The notes: generated by a model not told the origin, from the letters alone. A stretch of 64,000 bases of DNA from Pseudomonas oligotrophica (GCF_021726475.1 NZ_JAKJRU010000007.1:124001-188000); one strand, 5' to 3'; positions 17,770-29,198 are shown, counted from the first letter of the stretch. Program-made: numbers and translations.

Positions 17770-19705
17770 AGACTGGCTGCTGATCGTCGACGACAACGCG
17801 GCCACCCGCTATGCCATGCGCCGTGTGCTCGAGCGCCACGGCTACCGCGTGCTGGAGGCCGGCACCGGCGGCGAGGGGTTGGCGCATATCGCGCAGTCGC
17901 CGGTGGGCGTGGTGATCCTGGACGTCAACCTGCCGGACATGAGCGGCTTCGACGTGGCCCGCCAGCTGCGCGCCGACCCGCAGACGGCGGTGCTGCCCAT
18001 CGTGCATGTCTCGGCCGCCTCGGTGGAGACCCGCGACATCATCAGCGGCCTGGACGCCGGTGCCGACAGCTACCTGATCCACCCGATCGATCCCGACGTG
18101 CTGCTCGCCACGCTGCGCACCCTGCTGCGGGTGCGCGACACCGAGCAGGCCCTGCGCGACAGCGAGAAGCGCTTTCGCGAGATCTTCGCCAACATCGCCG
18201 CGCCGATCGCGGTGATCGACGCCGGCCTGGCGGTGCACGAGAGCAACCAGGCCTTCCAGCGCCTGGTCGGCGCCGGTTGCCAAGCCTCGCTGCCGGTCTG
18301 CTTCGCGCCGGGGCAGGAGGCGGTGATCGAGGAAATGCGCATGCGCCTGGCTGCCCGCGAGCGCTGGCGCAGCTCGCTGCGACTGGTGGTCGATGGCCAG
18401 CTGCGCGATACCGAATGGCAGATTTCCCCCTACCGCCTGCCGGACCAGGCGCTGCTGCTGGTGGAGGACGTCACCGAACAGCGCCAGCGCGAGCGCCTGC
18501 AGCTCAAGGAGCTGGATGCCGCGCAGATGCAGCTGGCACAGGAAGTCGCCGAACGCGCCCGCACCGAGGCGCAGCTGCTGCAGGTGCAGAAGATGGACGC
18601 CCTCGGCCAGCTGACCGGCGGCATCGCCCATGACTTCAACAACTTGCTGACCGGCATCATCACCGGTATCGGCCTGCTCAAGCAGCGCCTGGCCGACGGG
18701 CGCAGCGACGACGTGGCGCGCTACGCCGATCTGGCCCTGAACTCGGCCAACAACGCCGCCGCGCTGACCCATCGGCTGCTGGCCTTCGCCCGCCAGCAGC
18801 CGCTCGACAGCCGCGCGGTGGATGTCAACGAGCGCGTATGCTCCCTGGAAGACTTCATGCGGCGCACCATCGGCGAGCGCATCCTGCTCACGCTGGACCT
18901 GACGTCCCACCCGGCCGTGGCGCTGGTCGATGCGGTGCAGCTGGACAACGCGCTGCTCAATCTGGTGATCAACGCGCGTGACGCACTGCCCGCAGGCGGG
19001 CAGATCCACGTCACCTCCTATGCGGCGCATTCGCAGGGCAGCACCGAACTGCAGGACGGCAACTACGTTGCGCTGAGCGTGCGCGACGACGGCGTGGGCA
19101 TCGATCCCAAGCTGTTGCACAAGGTCTTCGATCCATTCTTCACCACCAAGCCGCTGGGCCAGGGGACCGGGCTGGGCCTCTCGACCATCTACGGTTTCGC
19201 CCGCCAGTCCGGCGGCGAGGTGCGTATTCGCAGCGTGCTGGGGCAGGGTACCGAGGTGACCCTGTTGCTGCCGGCGGCCAGCGAGGCCGTCGACCAGCCG
19301 GACGTGCAGCCGGCGCCCGCACGACAGGGCGGCAACGAACACGTGATGATCGTCGAGGACATGCCCGCGGTGCGTTTGCTGGTGACCGAACTGCTCAGCG
19401 AGGCGGGCTATCGCTGCACTGCCCTGGCCGATGCCGACGAAGCCCTGGCGGTGCTGGCTCGGGACGACAGCGTCGGGTTGCTGCTGACCGACGTCGGCCT
19501 GCCGCGGATCGGCGGGCTGGAGTTGGCCGAGCAGGCCCGGTGCAGCTACCCGGCGCTGCCGGTGCTGTTCATGACCGGCTATGCCGAGAAGGCGGTCAGC
19601 CGCAGCGCGTTGCTGCAGTCGGGCATGGACATGCTGGTCAAGCCGTTCGAGCCGGGCGAACTGCTGGAACGGGCCCGCCGCCTGCTCGACGAGGCCGCCG
19701 GCTGA
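17759..19705 (+). CDS. Hybrid sensor kinase/response regulator (REC-PAS-HisKA-HATPase-REC)
   Basis: The 648-residue protein starts with a receiver domain (about 1-125, acceptor aspartate in [12 protein letters not shown]). A PAS-like region follows (about 135-250) and a short coiled coil. Next come a HisKA domain with [14 protein letters not shown], a HATPase domain ([28 protein letters not shown]), and a C-terminal receiver ([12 protein letters not shown]). There is no DNA-binding output domain, so phosphate must be passed on or the receivers act by contact. The ATG at 17759 has CAGGAG six bases upstream and overlaps the preceding kinase gene. It ends the six-gene stressosome operon. Confidence 0.88.
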   Translation: MTREDWLLIVDDNAATRYAMRRVLERHGYRVLEAGTGGEGLAHIAQSPVGVVILDVNLPDMSGFDVARQLRADPQTAVLPIVHVSAASVETRDIISGLDAGADSYLIHPIDPDVLLATLRTLLRVRDTEQALRDSEKRFREIFANIAAPIAVIDAGLAVHESNQAFQRLVGAGCQASLPVCFAPGQEAVIEEMRMRLAARERWRSSLRLVVDGQLRDTEWQISPYRLPDQALLLVEDVTEQRQRERLQLKELDAAQMQLAQEVAERARTEAQLLQVQKMDALGQLTGGIAHDFNNLLTGIITGIGLLKQRLADGRSDDVARYADLALNSANNAAALTHRLLAFARQQPLDSRAVDVNERVCSLEDFMRRTIGERILLTLDLTSHPAVALVDAVQLDNALLNLVINARDALPAGGQIHVTSYAAHSQGSTELQDGNYVALSVRDDGVGIDPKLLHKVFDPFFTTKPLGQGTGLGLSTIYGFARQSGGEVRIRSVLGQGTEVTLLLPAASEAVDQPDVQPAPARQGGNEHVMIVEDMPAVRLLVTELLSEAGYRCTALADADEALAVLARDDSVGLLLTDVGLPRIGGLELAEQARCSYPALPVLFMTGYAEKAVSRSALLQSGMDMLVKPFEPGELLERARRLLDEAAG

Positions 19706-19707
19706 GG

Positions 19708-19809
19708 CTACTGGTACATCCAGAAGTTCGGATGCGGCTCATGGGACTCGCCCTGGGCCTTGTGCGGCTGGCTGGCGAGCTGGCGGAGCAACTGCGCGAT
19801 TTTCTTCAT
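19708..19809 (-). CDS. Possible 33-residue small protein
   Basis: A short frame reads from ATG 19809 to TAG 19708. Its product has a basic amphipathic start (MKKIAQLLRQLASQPHK) and an aromatic end (EPHPNFWMYQ). A good ribosome site (GGGGA, seven bases before the ATG) and a strong inverted repeat just upstream support expression. The frame stays open further upstream, but no better start is visible. I do not recognise the family. It is convergent with the end of the hybrid kinase gene and lies downstream of the reductase gene at 19901-20893 on the same strand. Confidence 0.45.
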   Translation of the reverse strand: MKKIAQLLRQLASQPHKAQGESHEPHPNFWMYQ

Positions 19810-19819
19810 CTGGTTTTCC

Positions 19820-19868
19820 CCGTTCGGATCACAATGTGCGGCCAGCTTGGGCCAACCGATCCGAACGG
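19820..19868. promoter_or_regulatory. Perfect 11-base inverted repeat upstream of the small ORF
   Basis: CCGTTCGGATC at 19820-19830 and GATCCGAACGG at 19858-19868 are exact complements 27 bases apart, with a smaller GGCC-containing palindrome inside. The structure lies immediately before the ribosome site of the 33-codon ORF on the minus strand, and downstream of the reductase gene. It could be a terminator-like stem, an operator, or an RNA leader. There is no T-run to decide for a terminator. Confidence 0.5.
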
Positions 19869-19900
19869 TGAAATCCAGATTCGCTATCGCTGCGATTGAT

Positions 19901-20893
19901 TCAGTCCAGGCGGACCAGAATCCGGCCGCTCTGGCCGCCGGCGAGGATTCGCTCGATGGCCTGGGGTAATGCGTCAAGGGTGATTTCCTCGGCCAGTTGC
20001 TCGAGGTTGGGCAGACGCCACTGCAGGGACAGCTTGTCCCACATCGAGGCCTTGACCACCAGCGGGATCTCCACCGAGTCGACGCCCAGCAGGTTCACCC
20101 CGCGCAGGATGAACGGCAGCACGCTGGCCTGGAACTGCGCGCCGGCAGTCAGCCCGCAGCAGGCGACGCTGGCGCCGCGGCGCAGCGACTTGACGATGTT
20201 GAACAGGATCTCGCCACCAACCGTATCGATCGCCCCGGCCCACTGCTCCTTGAGCAGGGCCTTTTCCGTGCCGGCCTGCAGGGCCGCGCGGTCGACGATC
20301 TCCCGCGCGCCCAGGCTGCGCAGGAAGTCGGCCTGCCCGGCCTTGCCGGTCGCCGCCGCCACCTGGTAGCCGAGGCTGGAGAGCAAGGCCACCGCCAGGC
20401 TGCCCACGCCGCCGGTCGCACCGCTGACCAGCAACGGCCCGGCGCCGGGCTCGAGGCCGGCCTGCTCGAGCTTGTCCAGGCAGAGGGCGGCAGTCAGGCC
20501 GGCGGTGCCGAGGATCATCGCCTCGCGCAGCGACAGCCCATGGGGCCGCTTGATCACCCAGGCCGCCGGTACGCGGATGTACTGGCCGAAGCCGCCGGCG
20601 GTGTTCATCCCCAGGTCGTAGCCGGTGACGATCACCTCGTCGCCTTCGGCGAACTCCGCCACGCTGGACTCGGCGACCACACCCGCCGCATCGATGCCCG
20701 GGGTGTGCGGGTAGTTGCGTGTCACGCCGCGGTTGCCGCTGGCCGACAGCGCGTCCTTGTAGTTCAGCGAGGAATAGCGGACGCGGATCAGCACCTCGCC
20801 GGCCGGCAGTTCGTCGAGCTGCCGCTCGACCACGCGCGACTCGAATGTGCCCGGCGACGTCTCGCTGGTCTGCAATGCCTTGAAGCTGCCCAT
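19901..20893 (-). CDS. acuI: Acrylyl-CoA reductase/quinone oxidoreductase, YhdH-AcuI family
   Basis: This 330-residue medium-chain dehydrogenase/reductase has no zinc-binding cysteines. The GroES-like N-terminal domain contains RYSSLNYKDALSASGN and HTPGIDAAGVV, which are hallmarks of the YhdH/AcuI subgroup. The NADPH-binding Rossmann motif is SGATGGVGSLAVALL (about residues 150-164). Members reduce acryloyl-CoA to propionyl-CoA and detoxify acrylate-type electrophiles. It is followed by an unusual inverted repeat. It lies nine bases downstream of sohB on the same strand and could be co-transcribed with it. Confidence 0.87.
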   Translation of the reverse strand: MGSFKALQTSETSPGTFESRVVERQLDELPAGEVLIRVRYSSLNYKDALSASGNRGVTRNYPHTPGIDAAGVVAESSVAEFAEGDEVIVTGYDLGMNTAGGFGQYIRVPAAWVIKRPHGLSLREAMILGTAGLTAALCLDKLEQAGLEPGAGPLLVSGATGGVGSLAVALLSSLGYQVAAATGKAGQADFLRSLGAREIVDRAALQAGTEKALLKEQWAGAIDTVGGEILFNIVKSLRRGASVACCGLTAGAQFQASVLPFILRGVNLLGVDSVEIPLVVKASMWDKLSLQWRLPNLEQLAEEITLDALPQAIERILAGGQSGRILVRLD

Positions 20894-20902
20894 CGGTTTC
20901 TC

Positions 20903-21925
20903 CTATTGCCAGAATCGGTGTTCGTTGAGTCGGGCCAGGCCCCGGTCGAGGCCCTGCTCGAGGGTGCTCGCCGCGGCGAGGCCGAAGCGCTCGGGCAGGC
21001 TCTTCTTCTGCGCATAGCGCAGGTGGTAGAGGTCGGCTTCCCGGGCACGCTCGGCCAGGTACTGGTCGCTGGTCTTGAGTTCGTCGGCCAGGTGCATGCC
21101 GAGCGCGGCGATGCCCAGCCAGACCTCGCCGGTGGCGACCTCGTCGATGGACACCTGCTGGCGGTAGCGGGCGACGAAGTTCTTGAACAGCTCGTGGGTG
21201 GTTTCCAGGTCTTCCTGGAACTTCTCCCGGCCCTTCTCGGTGTTCTCGCCGAATACGGTGAGGGTGCGCTTGTACTCGCCGGCGGTGAGCACCTCGAAGT
21301 CGACGTCGTGCTTCTTCAGCAGGCGGTGCACGTTGGGCAGCTGCGCGACCACGCCGATCGAGCCGAGCAGGGCGAAGGGCGCGCTGAGGATGCGGTTGCC
21401 GATACAGGCCATCATGTAGCCGCCGCTGGCGGCGACCTTGTCGACGCAGACGGTCAGCGGCACCCCGGCATCGCGGATGCGCACCAGCTGCGAGGCCGCC
21501 AGGCCGTAGCCATGGACCATGCCGCCGCCGCTCTCCAGGCGCAGCACCACTTCGTCGCCGGGAGTCGCCATGGTCAGCAGGGCGGTCACCTCGTGGCGCA
21601 GGTTCTCGACCGCCGAGGCGCGGATGTCGCCATCGAAATCGAGCACGAAGACCCGCGTGCGCATCGCATCCTTCTTTGCCTGCTTCTCGGCCTTGGCTTC
21701 ACGCTTGCGCTGCGCCTTGAGCGCGTCCTTGTCGAGCACCGCGTGCTCGAGGCGCTCGCGCAGGCCCTTGTAGAAGTCGTTGAGCTTGTCGACCTGCAGG
21801 TGCCCGGCGCCGGGCTTGCCGCGCCCGCGGCGCAAGCCGGCCAGCACGATCAGCACGGCGACGATGGCGAGCACCACCGTCGCGGTCTTGGCGAGAAAAC
21901 CGGCATAGTCGAGCAGAAATTCCAC
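20903..21925 (-). CDS. sohB: SohB-type membrane serine peptidase
   Basis: This 340-residue S49-family (signal peptide peptidase-like) protease has one N-terminal transmembrane helix (about 12-30). A charged linker rich in Lys, Arg and Glu follows (about 60-90), then the protease domain. The nucleophile is S168 in KVAASGGYMMACIGN, and the general-base lysine is K219 in AGEYKRTLTVFG, the Ser/Lys dyad of the family. It would sit in the inner membrane with its catalytic domain in the periplasm. The length matches SohB rather than the double-domain SppA. Confidence 0.92.
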   Translation of the reverse strand: MEFLLDYAGFLAKTATVVLAIVAVLIVLAGLRRGRGKPGAGHLQVDKLNDFYKGLRERLEHAVLDKDALKAQRKREAKAEKQAKKDAMRTRVFVLDFDGDIRASAVENLRHEVTALLTMATPGDEVVLRLESGGGMVHGYGLAASQLVRIRDAGVPLTVCVDKVAASGGYMMACIGNRILSAPFALLGSIGVVAQLPNVHRLLKKHDVDFEVLTAGEYKRTLTVFGENTEKGREKFQEDLETTHELFKNFVARYRQQVSIDEVATGEVWLGIAALGMHLADELKTSDQYLAERAREADLYHLRYAQKKSLPERFGLAAASTLEQGLDRGLARLNEHRFWQ

Positions 21926-22106
21926 GATGGCTCCTTCGAGAGGCGAACAGGTTCGACCGCGGCAGCTGCCGTTCGATCATCCGGGCAAGCATACCGACGG
22001 CCTAGGAGCGGGCCAATCGCCGTGATTCAAACAAACGTATGAATTGTCGTTGACACCTTCTGGCGATCCTCCTAACCTCGCCCGGACACGCCAGCCGGAG
22101 CAGCAA

Positions 22107-22817
22107 ATGGGCAGCATCTTCCTGATTCGTCACGGCCAGGCGTCGTTCGGTGCGGAAAACTACGATGTCCTCTCGCCCCTCGGCGAGCGCCAGTCGCAAG
22201 CCCTCGGCGACCACCTGGCGCAGCTCGACATCAGCTTCGACCGCTGCCTGAGCGGCCAGCTCAAGCGCCAGCAGGACACCGCCCGGGCCACCCTGGGGCG
22301 CCTCGCCGAGCAGGGCCACGCCCAGCCGGAACTGGAGATCGACCCGGCGTTCGACGAGTTCGAGGCCGATGCGGTACTCCGAGCCCATCTGCCGGACCTG
22401 CAAGCCTACGAGCCCAATGCGCTGCATATCCTGCGCAATGCCGCCGATCACCGCGCGGAGTTCCAGCGGCTGTTCAGCTACGTGATCCAGCGCTGGGTGT
22501 CCGGTGAGCATGACAAACATGGGCTGGAGAGCTGGCAGAGCTTCGTCGAGCGCGTCGGCGGCGGGCTGGAGCGCATCCTGGCCCAGGCCGGCAAGCGCGA
22601 CCGCATCGCGGTGTTCACCTCCGGTGGAACCATTACCGCGCTGCTGCAACTGATCATTGGTGTTCCGCCGATCAAGGCCTTCGAAATGAACTGGCAGATC
22701 GTCAATACCTCCCTGAACCTGCTGAAGTTCCGCGGCAGGGAAGTGTCACTGGCTTCCTTCAACAGCCAAGCGCACCTGCAGCTGTTGAAGAACCCCGAGC
22801 TCATCACGCACCGCTGA
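22107..22817 (+). CDS. Histidine phosphatase family protein
   Basis: This 236-residue branch of the phosphoglycerate mutase superfamily has the catalytic motif LIRHGQAS at residues 6-13 (H9 is the phospho-acceptor). A second histidine region is AVFTSGGTITALL, in the position of the superfamily C-terminal His motif. There the usual SHGG reads TSGG, so the second histidine of the classic pair is not obvious. The substrate is unknown. I chose the ATG at 22107 over an upstream in-frame start because the N-terminus begins directly with the first strand. It lies 62 bases before the SCP2 gene, and the two are probably co-transcribed. Confidence 0.8.
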   Translation: MGSIFLIRHGQASFGAENYDVLSPLGERQSQALGDHLAQLDISFDRCLSGQLKRQQDTARATLGRLAEQGHAQPELEIDPAFDEFEADAVLRAHLPDLQAYEPNALHILRNAADHRAEFQRLFSYVIQRWVSGEHDKHGLESWQSFVERVGGGLERILAQAGKRDRIAVFTSGGTITALLQLIIGVPPIKAFEMNWQIVNTSLNLLKFRGREVSLASFNSQAHLQLLKNPELITHR

Positions 22818-22879
22818 GCCGGACCAAGCGGCTCAAGGCTGCATGTTTCAACCTCAACAATCTCAACAAGGAATCCACC

Positions 22880-23194
22880 ATGAGCAACGTCGCCGATACC
22901 GTCCAGCGCATGCAGTCCAAGTTCAATCCGAGCGCTGCCGCCGGCCTGGACCTGGTATTCCAGTTCAACATCACCGATGCCGAGAACTACTACCTGGTGG
23001 TCAAGGACGGCACCTGCGATTTCCAGCAGGGCGAGTCTGCCGACGCCAACGTCACCCTGATCATGGACAGCGAGACCATGAAGGGCATCACCAGCGGCGA
23101 AACCGATGGCATGCAGGCCTTCATGGCCGGCAAGCTGCGCGCCGAGGGCGACATGATGCTGGCCCTGAAGCTCAGCGAGCTGTTCCCCAACTGA
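22880..23194 (+). CDS. SCP2 sterol-binding domain protein
   Basis: The 104-residue protein is a single SCP2 domain, a hydrophobic-pocket fold that binds lipids or acyl-CoA. Family features are the segment FQFNITDAENYYLVVKDG, the central DANVTLIMDSETM strand and helix, and the end FMAGKLRAEGDMMLALKL, which is the conserved SCP2 C-terminal block. It probably carries a lipid or acyl intermediate in the cytoplasm. In pseudomonads such a gene often lies beside acyl-CoA metabolism genes, but here the neighbour is a phosphatase. A terminator follows. Confidence 0.85.
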   Translation: MSNVADTVQRMQSKFNPSAAAGLDLVFQFNITDAENYYLVVKDGTCDFQQGESADANVTLIMDSETMKGITSGETDGMQAFMAGKLRAEGDMMLALKLSELFPN

Positions 23195-23228
23195 CCGACC
23201 GGCGATCAGCGCCTGAAGGTTACCCGGC

Positions 23229-23257
23229 AACCCCGCCTTTACGGCGGGGTTGTCGTT
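23229..23257 (+). terminator. Terminator after the SCP2 gene
   Basis: The stem AACCCCGCC, with its complement GGCGGGGTT around a short TTTAC loop, is followed by a T-rich tail (GTCGTTTG). It ends the phosphatase-SCP2 transcript. Confidence 0.7.
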
Positions 23258-23407
23258 TGTGAGTCGTCGCTCGTTCTCGCCGCTGGGGATAGCCGAACCG
23301 GGCCGACAACGGTGCGAGCCAACCTTGGCCGCGGTTGATAGCCATTAGCATATACGAGGGATTAATCCTGGCCCTATAATCCGCCACCTTCTCCGAGGCG
23401 GCAGTCC

Positions 23408-24418
23408 ATGGGCGTTTTCGAGGCCATCCAGCATTACCTGGTCGAACCCGTCAGCTACCAGTTCACCGGTCTCTTCGACCTCAACGGCCGCCTTGGCATG
23501 CTGTTCCTGGGCATTTCCTACCTCGTGGCCTATGGCCTGTTCCGCTACCGCAGGCGGCACGGCCTGAGCGAGGCGCGCTCGTTCTGGCAGTTCATCGGTG
23601 GGCGCCAGGTGCACTGGCACCCCTCGGCGCGGCTGGACTACCTCTACTATTTCCTGCGCGGGGTGTTGAAGGTGGCGCTGGTGCTGCCTGTCATCGCCCT
23701 GGTCGATCCCTACATCCTGCGTTCGGCGGACTATGCGGCATTCTTCACCCAGCTCTGGGGCGCACGGCCGCAGCTGGGCGATAACCTCGGCCTTTCGCTG
23801 CTCTATGGCCTGGGCGTGTTCGTCCTCAGCGATTTCACCGGCTACTGGGTGCACCGCGCCTTTCACTGCGGTTGGCTCTGGGAATTTCACAAGGTGCATC
23901 ACTCGGCGCCGGTAATGGTTCCGGCCACCGCCGCTCGCGTGCATGTGCTGGAGAAGATCGCCGGCCGGCTGATCGAGCTGGCCGTGCTCGGCGCCTATGC
24001 CGGCGCGTTCTGGTATGCCTGTGGCGGCGAGGTTAGTCGCTACACCTTGTTCGGCGTGACCTATCTGGTGTTCATCTTCAATGCGCTGGCCTCGAACCTG
24101 CGCCACAGCCATGTCTGGCTGTCGTTCGGGCCGCACCTTGAGCACATCTTCAACAGCCCGGCCCAGCACCAGATCCACCACAGCGATGCGCCGCGCCACT
24201 TCCACAAGAACTTCGGCACCAACCTGTCGATCTGGGACTGGCTGTTCGGCACGCTCTACGTCACCACGCCGACGCCGGAGTCGATCCGCTTCGGCACCGC
24301 CGAACAGGACTCGCACCGCTACCTGTCGCTCTACAGCCTGACCATCCTGCCATTCGTCGACACCGCCCGCAGGCTGCTGCCGACCCGGCCAAGCGTGCCG
24401 GGCACGCCGGAATCCTGA
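23408..24418 (+). CDS. Sterol desaturase/fatty acid hydroxylase family membrane protein
   Basis: The 336-residue integral membrane protein has four to five hydrophobic segments. The histidine boxes that bind the di-iron centre are HRAFH (about 154-158), HKVHH (about 167-171) and HQIHH (about 257-261), with a further NLRHSH. Such enzymes hydroxylate or desaturate a lipid alkyl chain using O2. Bacterial members often act on membrane fatty acids, ornithine lipids or hopanoids. The substrate cannot be told here. It is a single gene, preceded by an AT-rich stretch that may hold its promoter. Confidence 0.88.
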   Translation: MGVFEAIQHYLVEPVSYQFTGLFDLNGRLGMLFLGISYLVAYGLFRYRRRHGLSEARSFWQFIGGRQVHWHPSARLDYLYYFLRGVLKVALVLPVIALVDPYILRSADYAAFFTQLWGARPQLGDNLGLSLLYGLGVFVLSDFTGYWVHRAFHCGWLWEFHKVHHSAPVMVPATAARVHVLEKIAGRLIELAVLGAYAGAFWYACGGEVSRYTLFGVTYLVFIFNALASNLRHSHVWLSFGPHLEHIFNSPAQHQIHHSDAPRHFHKNFGTNLSIWDWLFGTLYVTTPTPESIRFGTAEQDSHRYLSLYSLTILPFVDTARRLLPTRPSVPGTPES

Positions 24419-24620
24419 GCCGCGGGCCGTGGCGCCCGTGCGACCGCCTTAACGAACGAAGGGGGCACTGCGCGAGTTCATATACCGGCTGCGGACCATG
24501 GCAAAGCAGGGCTTGGCGCCGAGGGAGACAGCAGCCCGCGTGGCATCGGTCGCTGGAAGGGAGGGGAAGGCGCCGGGACCTGGCCGCGTGCAGTTGCAGG
24601 CAAGCCGGCGCCGTTGCTCG

Positions 24621-25064
24621 TTATTGGGCGAGCTTGGTATTCATCACAGCCTTGCGGCCTTCCTCATCGGATACTTCGGTGAGCTTGGCGCCGCCGACGA
24701 ACAGGCCCATCTTGATCGACTGGCGCACGTAGTGGTTCTTGCCGGCCTGGGCGTCGAGCTCGAGGGTGTTGTCGCTGAATTCCGATTCGGTCGCCAACAG
24801 GTGCGAGCCGGGCGTGACGGTGCGGTAGAAGTAGGTGTTGGCGGCTGTCTCGCCAATGACTTCGCCATCGATCTTGACGGTCTTCTTCAACGCTGCGCCT
24901 AGCAACGAGTCACGAAAGATGTACAACCCGGCCTGATCCTGCGGCGGTGCAGGGAAGGCCTTGAATGCCTGGTCCTTTTCCGGCGCTTCCATGGGAACCG
25001 ACGCGCAGCCGGTCATTACCGCGAAACCCAATGCCGCGGCGCTCATCATCAAATGCTTGAACAT
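24621..25064 (-). CDS. DUF2846-type lipoprotein
   Basis: This 147-residue lipoprotein precursor has a lipobox VMTGC with the modified cysteine at C20. The mature part contains GLYIFRDSLLGAALKKTVKIDG and TVTPGSHLLATES, the beta-rich pattern of DUF2846 proteins. These often accompany stress or membrane functions but have no assigned activity. The start at 25064 was chosen over 25151 because it gives a proper signal peptide. It stands alone, convergent with the hydroxylase family gene across about 200 bases in which I see nothing. Confidence 0.8.
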   Translation of the reverse strand: MFKHLMMSAAALGFAVMTGCASVPMEAPEKDQAFKAFPAPPQDQAGLYIFRDSLLGAALKKTVKIDGEVIGETAANTYFYRTVTPGSHLLATESEFSDNTLELDAQAGKNHYVRQSIKMGLFVGGAKLTEVSDEEGRKAVMNTKLAQ

Positions 25065-25363
25065 GGTTACTCGATCCTGAGTGTTGGCGAAGATTGCTGT
25101 GCCATTAAAAAGCCAGCATCTGCACGATACCCACGTTTGCAGCCCTGGCAAGTACCCGTGATGGTGCTGAAGACTTGCATCACGTTACCGACGGCTCTTC
25201 GATGCGCAGTTGGAGCTGGCTTGCCCGGCCGCCCCGGCACACCACCCGACCAGCGTCACCGCCTCGCGCGCAATCGCTTCTAGGCTCATAGGGGCTGTTA
25301 GCCGCCGGACAGGATAGGTGGCGGCCGACAGCGCAGAGTCGACTTCCATACGAGGGAATGGCC

Positions 25364-25828
25364 ATGCCCAGCACCATCCGCCTGCACCGCGTCCTGCGCG
25401 CGCCGGCCGAGCGTATCTATCGTGCCTTCGTCGAGCCGGATGCCATGTGCAAATGGCTGCCACCGAACGGCTTTACCGGCAAGGTCCACGCGAGCGATCC
25501 ACGGGTTGGCGGCAGCTACCGCATGTCGTTCACCAACTTCTCCACCGGCACCACCCACGTCTTCGGCGGCGAGTACCTGGAGCTGGCCGAGCATCGACGC
25601 ATCCGCTACGTCGATCGCTTCGACGATCCGAACCTTCCGGGCGAGATGCTGGTGACCATCGAGCTCGCCCCGGTGTCCTGCGGGACCGAGCTGACCATCG
25701 TCCAGCAGGGCATCCCTGATGCCATTCCGGCCGAGGCCTGCTACCTCGGCTGGCAGGAGTCGTTGATCCTGCTGGGAAAACTGGTTGAGGCAGAGGTGGC
25801 AGACGAGCCGGCCGGACCGACCACATGA
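25364..25828 (+). CDS. SRPBCC (AHSA1-like) domain protein
   Basis: The protein of about 154 residues has the START/Bet v1-like fold of the AHSA1 group. It begins TIRLHRVLRAPAERIYRAFVEPDAM, the usual opening strand and helix. It continues with KWLPPNGFTGKVHASDPRVGGSYRMSF and ends in a long amphipathic helix. These proteins bind hydrophobic ligands or interact with Hsp90-like partners, but this member has no defined role. Two ATGs are possible (25358 and 25364). The second is six bases after GAGGGA and is preferred. Nothing was identified in the 299 bases before it. Confidence 0.85.
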   Translation: MPSTIRLHRVLRAPAERIYRAFVEPDAMCKWLPPNGFTGKVHASDPRVGGSYRMSFTNFSTGTTHVFGGEYLELAEHRRIRYVDRFDDPNLPGEMLVTIELAPVSCGTELTIVQQGIPDAIPAEACYLGWQESLILLGKLVEAEVADEPAGPTT

Positions 25829-25877
25829 TCGCCCTCCGTGGTTCGGCGCCCAGGCGAACGCGCCGGCGCGAAAAAAA

Positions 25878-25898
25878 TGCCTATCGCTGCGATAGGCA
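25878..25898. promoter_or_regulatory. OxyR-like palindrome upstream of katG
   Basis: A perfect 21-base palindrome has arms TGCCTATCGC and GCGATAGGCA around a central T. It contains CTAT-N7-ATAG, the middle half of the OxyR consensus (ATAG-N7-CTAT-N7-ATAG-N7-CTAT). It lies about 200 bases before the katG start. Outer quarter sites are weak. The stem could also act as a terminator for the preceding gene, but no T-run follows. Confidence 0.5.
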
Positions 25899-25950
25899 GA
25901 TTTCATGGTCTCGCCTGCGCCATGGCCGAGGCGGCTTGAAAGCGCTGTAG

Positions 25951-28329
<2,379 letters not shown>

Positions 28330-28333
28330 GGCA

Positions 28334-28363
28334 AACGGCGGCGCCCTGCGGGGTGCCGCCGTT
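28334..28363 (+). terminator. Possible terminator hairpin after katG
   Basis: AACGGCGGC (28334-28342) pairs with GCCGCCGTT (28355-28363), forming a strong GC stem five bases after the katG stop. Only a very short T-run is present, so termination may be weak. Confidence 0.45.
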
Positions 28364-28438
28364 GCGCGGAATCCGCAGGCGTTTTCCCCTTCGCCCGGCT
28401 ATGATGCGCGCCCTCCAGGCCCAGCCCAGACAGACATC

Positions 28439-29182
28439 ATGCCCGGCACCGCCATCTACACCGACTTGTCGGGTTACTACGACCTCATGTGCGCCGATAT
28501 CGATTACGGCGCGCAAAGCCACTGCATCCATCGGCTGCAACAGCTGTTCGGCAACGGCGGCAGGCGGCACCTGGACCTCGCCTGCGGAACCGGCCCGCAT
28601 GTGCGGCATTTCATCGATGCCGGCTACGACAGCGCCGGCCTGGACATCAACCAGCCAATGCTGGATCGGGCGAGCCTGCGCTGCCCCGAGGCGCAGTTTT
28701 CGTTGCAGGACATGTGCAGCTTCAGCGTGCAGCGGCCGGTCGACCTGATCACCTGCTTTCTCTACTCCATCCACTACAGCGCCGGGCTCGAGCGGCTCGA
28801 GGCCTGCATCGCCCGCGTGCATGCCGCCCTGGCCGAGCAGGGGCTGTTCTGCTTCAACGCGGTGGACAAGCAGCGGATCGACAACGCCTCGTTCGTGTCC
28901 CACAGCGCCTGCCATGCCGATGGTCTGCTCGGCTTCAGTTCGGGCTGGTACTACAGCGGCCATGGCGAGCGGCAATCGCTGCGGTTGCGCATCGAGCGGA
29001 CGGCGGGCGGGGCCAGCCAGGTCTGGCAGGATGAGCACGCGATGGTGGCGGTGAGCTTCGGCGAGTTGCGCGAACTGCTGGAGCCGTACTTCGACGTAGA
29101 GGTGCTTGAGCACGACTATCAGAAGCTCCTGCCCTGGGACGGCACGTCCGGTAACGCCATCTTCGCCTGCGTGAAGCGTTAG
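28439..29182 (+). CDS. Class I SAM-dependent methyltransferase
   Basis: This 247-residue methyltransferase has motif I at residues 44-52 (HLDLACGTG), the acidic ribose-binding residue in GLDINQPML, and a motif II/III region VDLITCFLYSIHY. The C-terminal part (WDGTSGNAIFACVKR) resembles small-molecule methyltransferases. No substrate can be assigned. It is a single gene after katG, separated by about 110 bases including a hairpin, and convergent with the acetyltransferase gene on the other strand. Confidence 0.85.
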   Translation: MPGTAIYTDLSGYYDLMCADIDYGAQSHCIHRLQQLFGNGGRRHLDLACGTGPHVRHFIDAGYDSAGLDINQPMLDRASLRCPEAQFSLQDMCSFSVQRPVDLITCFLYSIHYSAGLERLEACIARVHAALAEQGLFCFNAVDKQRIDNASFVSHSACHADGLLGFSSGWYYSGHGERQSLRLRIERTAGGASQVWQDEHAMVAVSFGELRELLEPYFDVEVLEHDYQKLLPWDGTSGNAIFACVKR

Positions 29183-29198
29183 CCGTGCCCGGCGCGAA

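Noticed and set aside
19708-19977. Longer version (89 residues) of the small ORF
   Set aside because: The added part begins inside the reductase gene and has no ribosome site; the internal ATG at 19809 has one.
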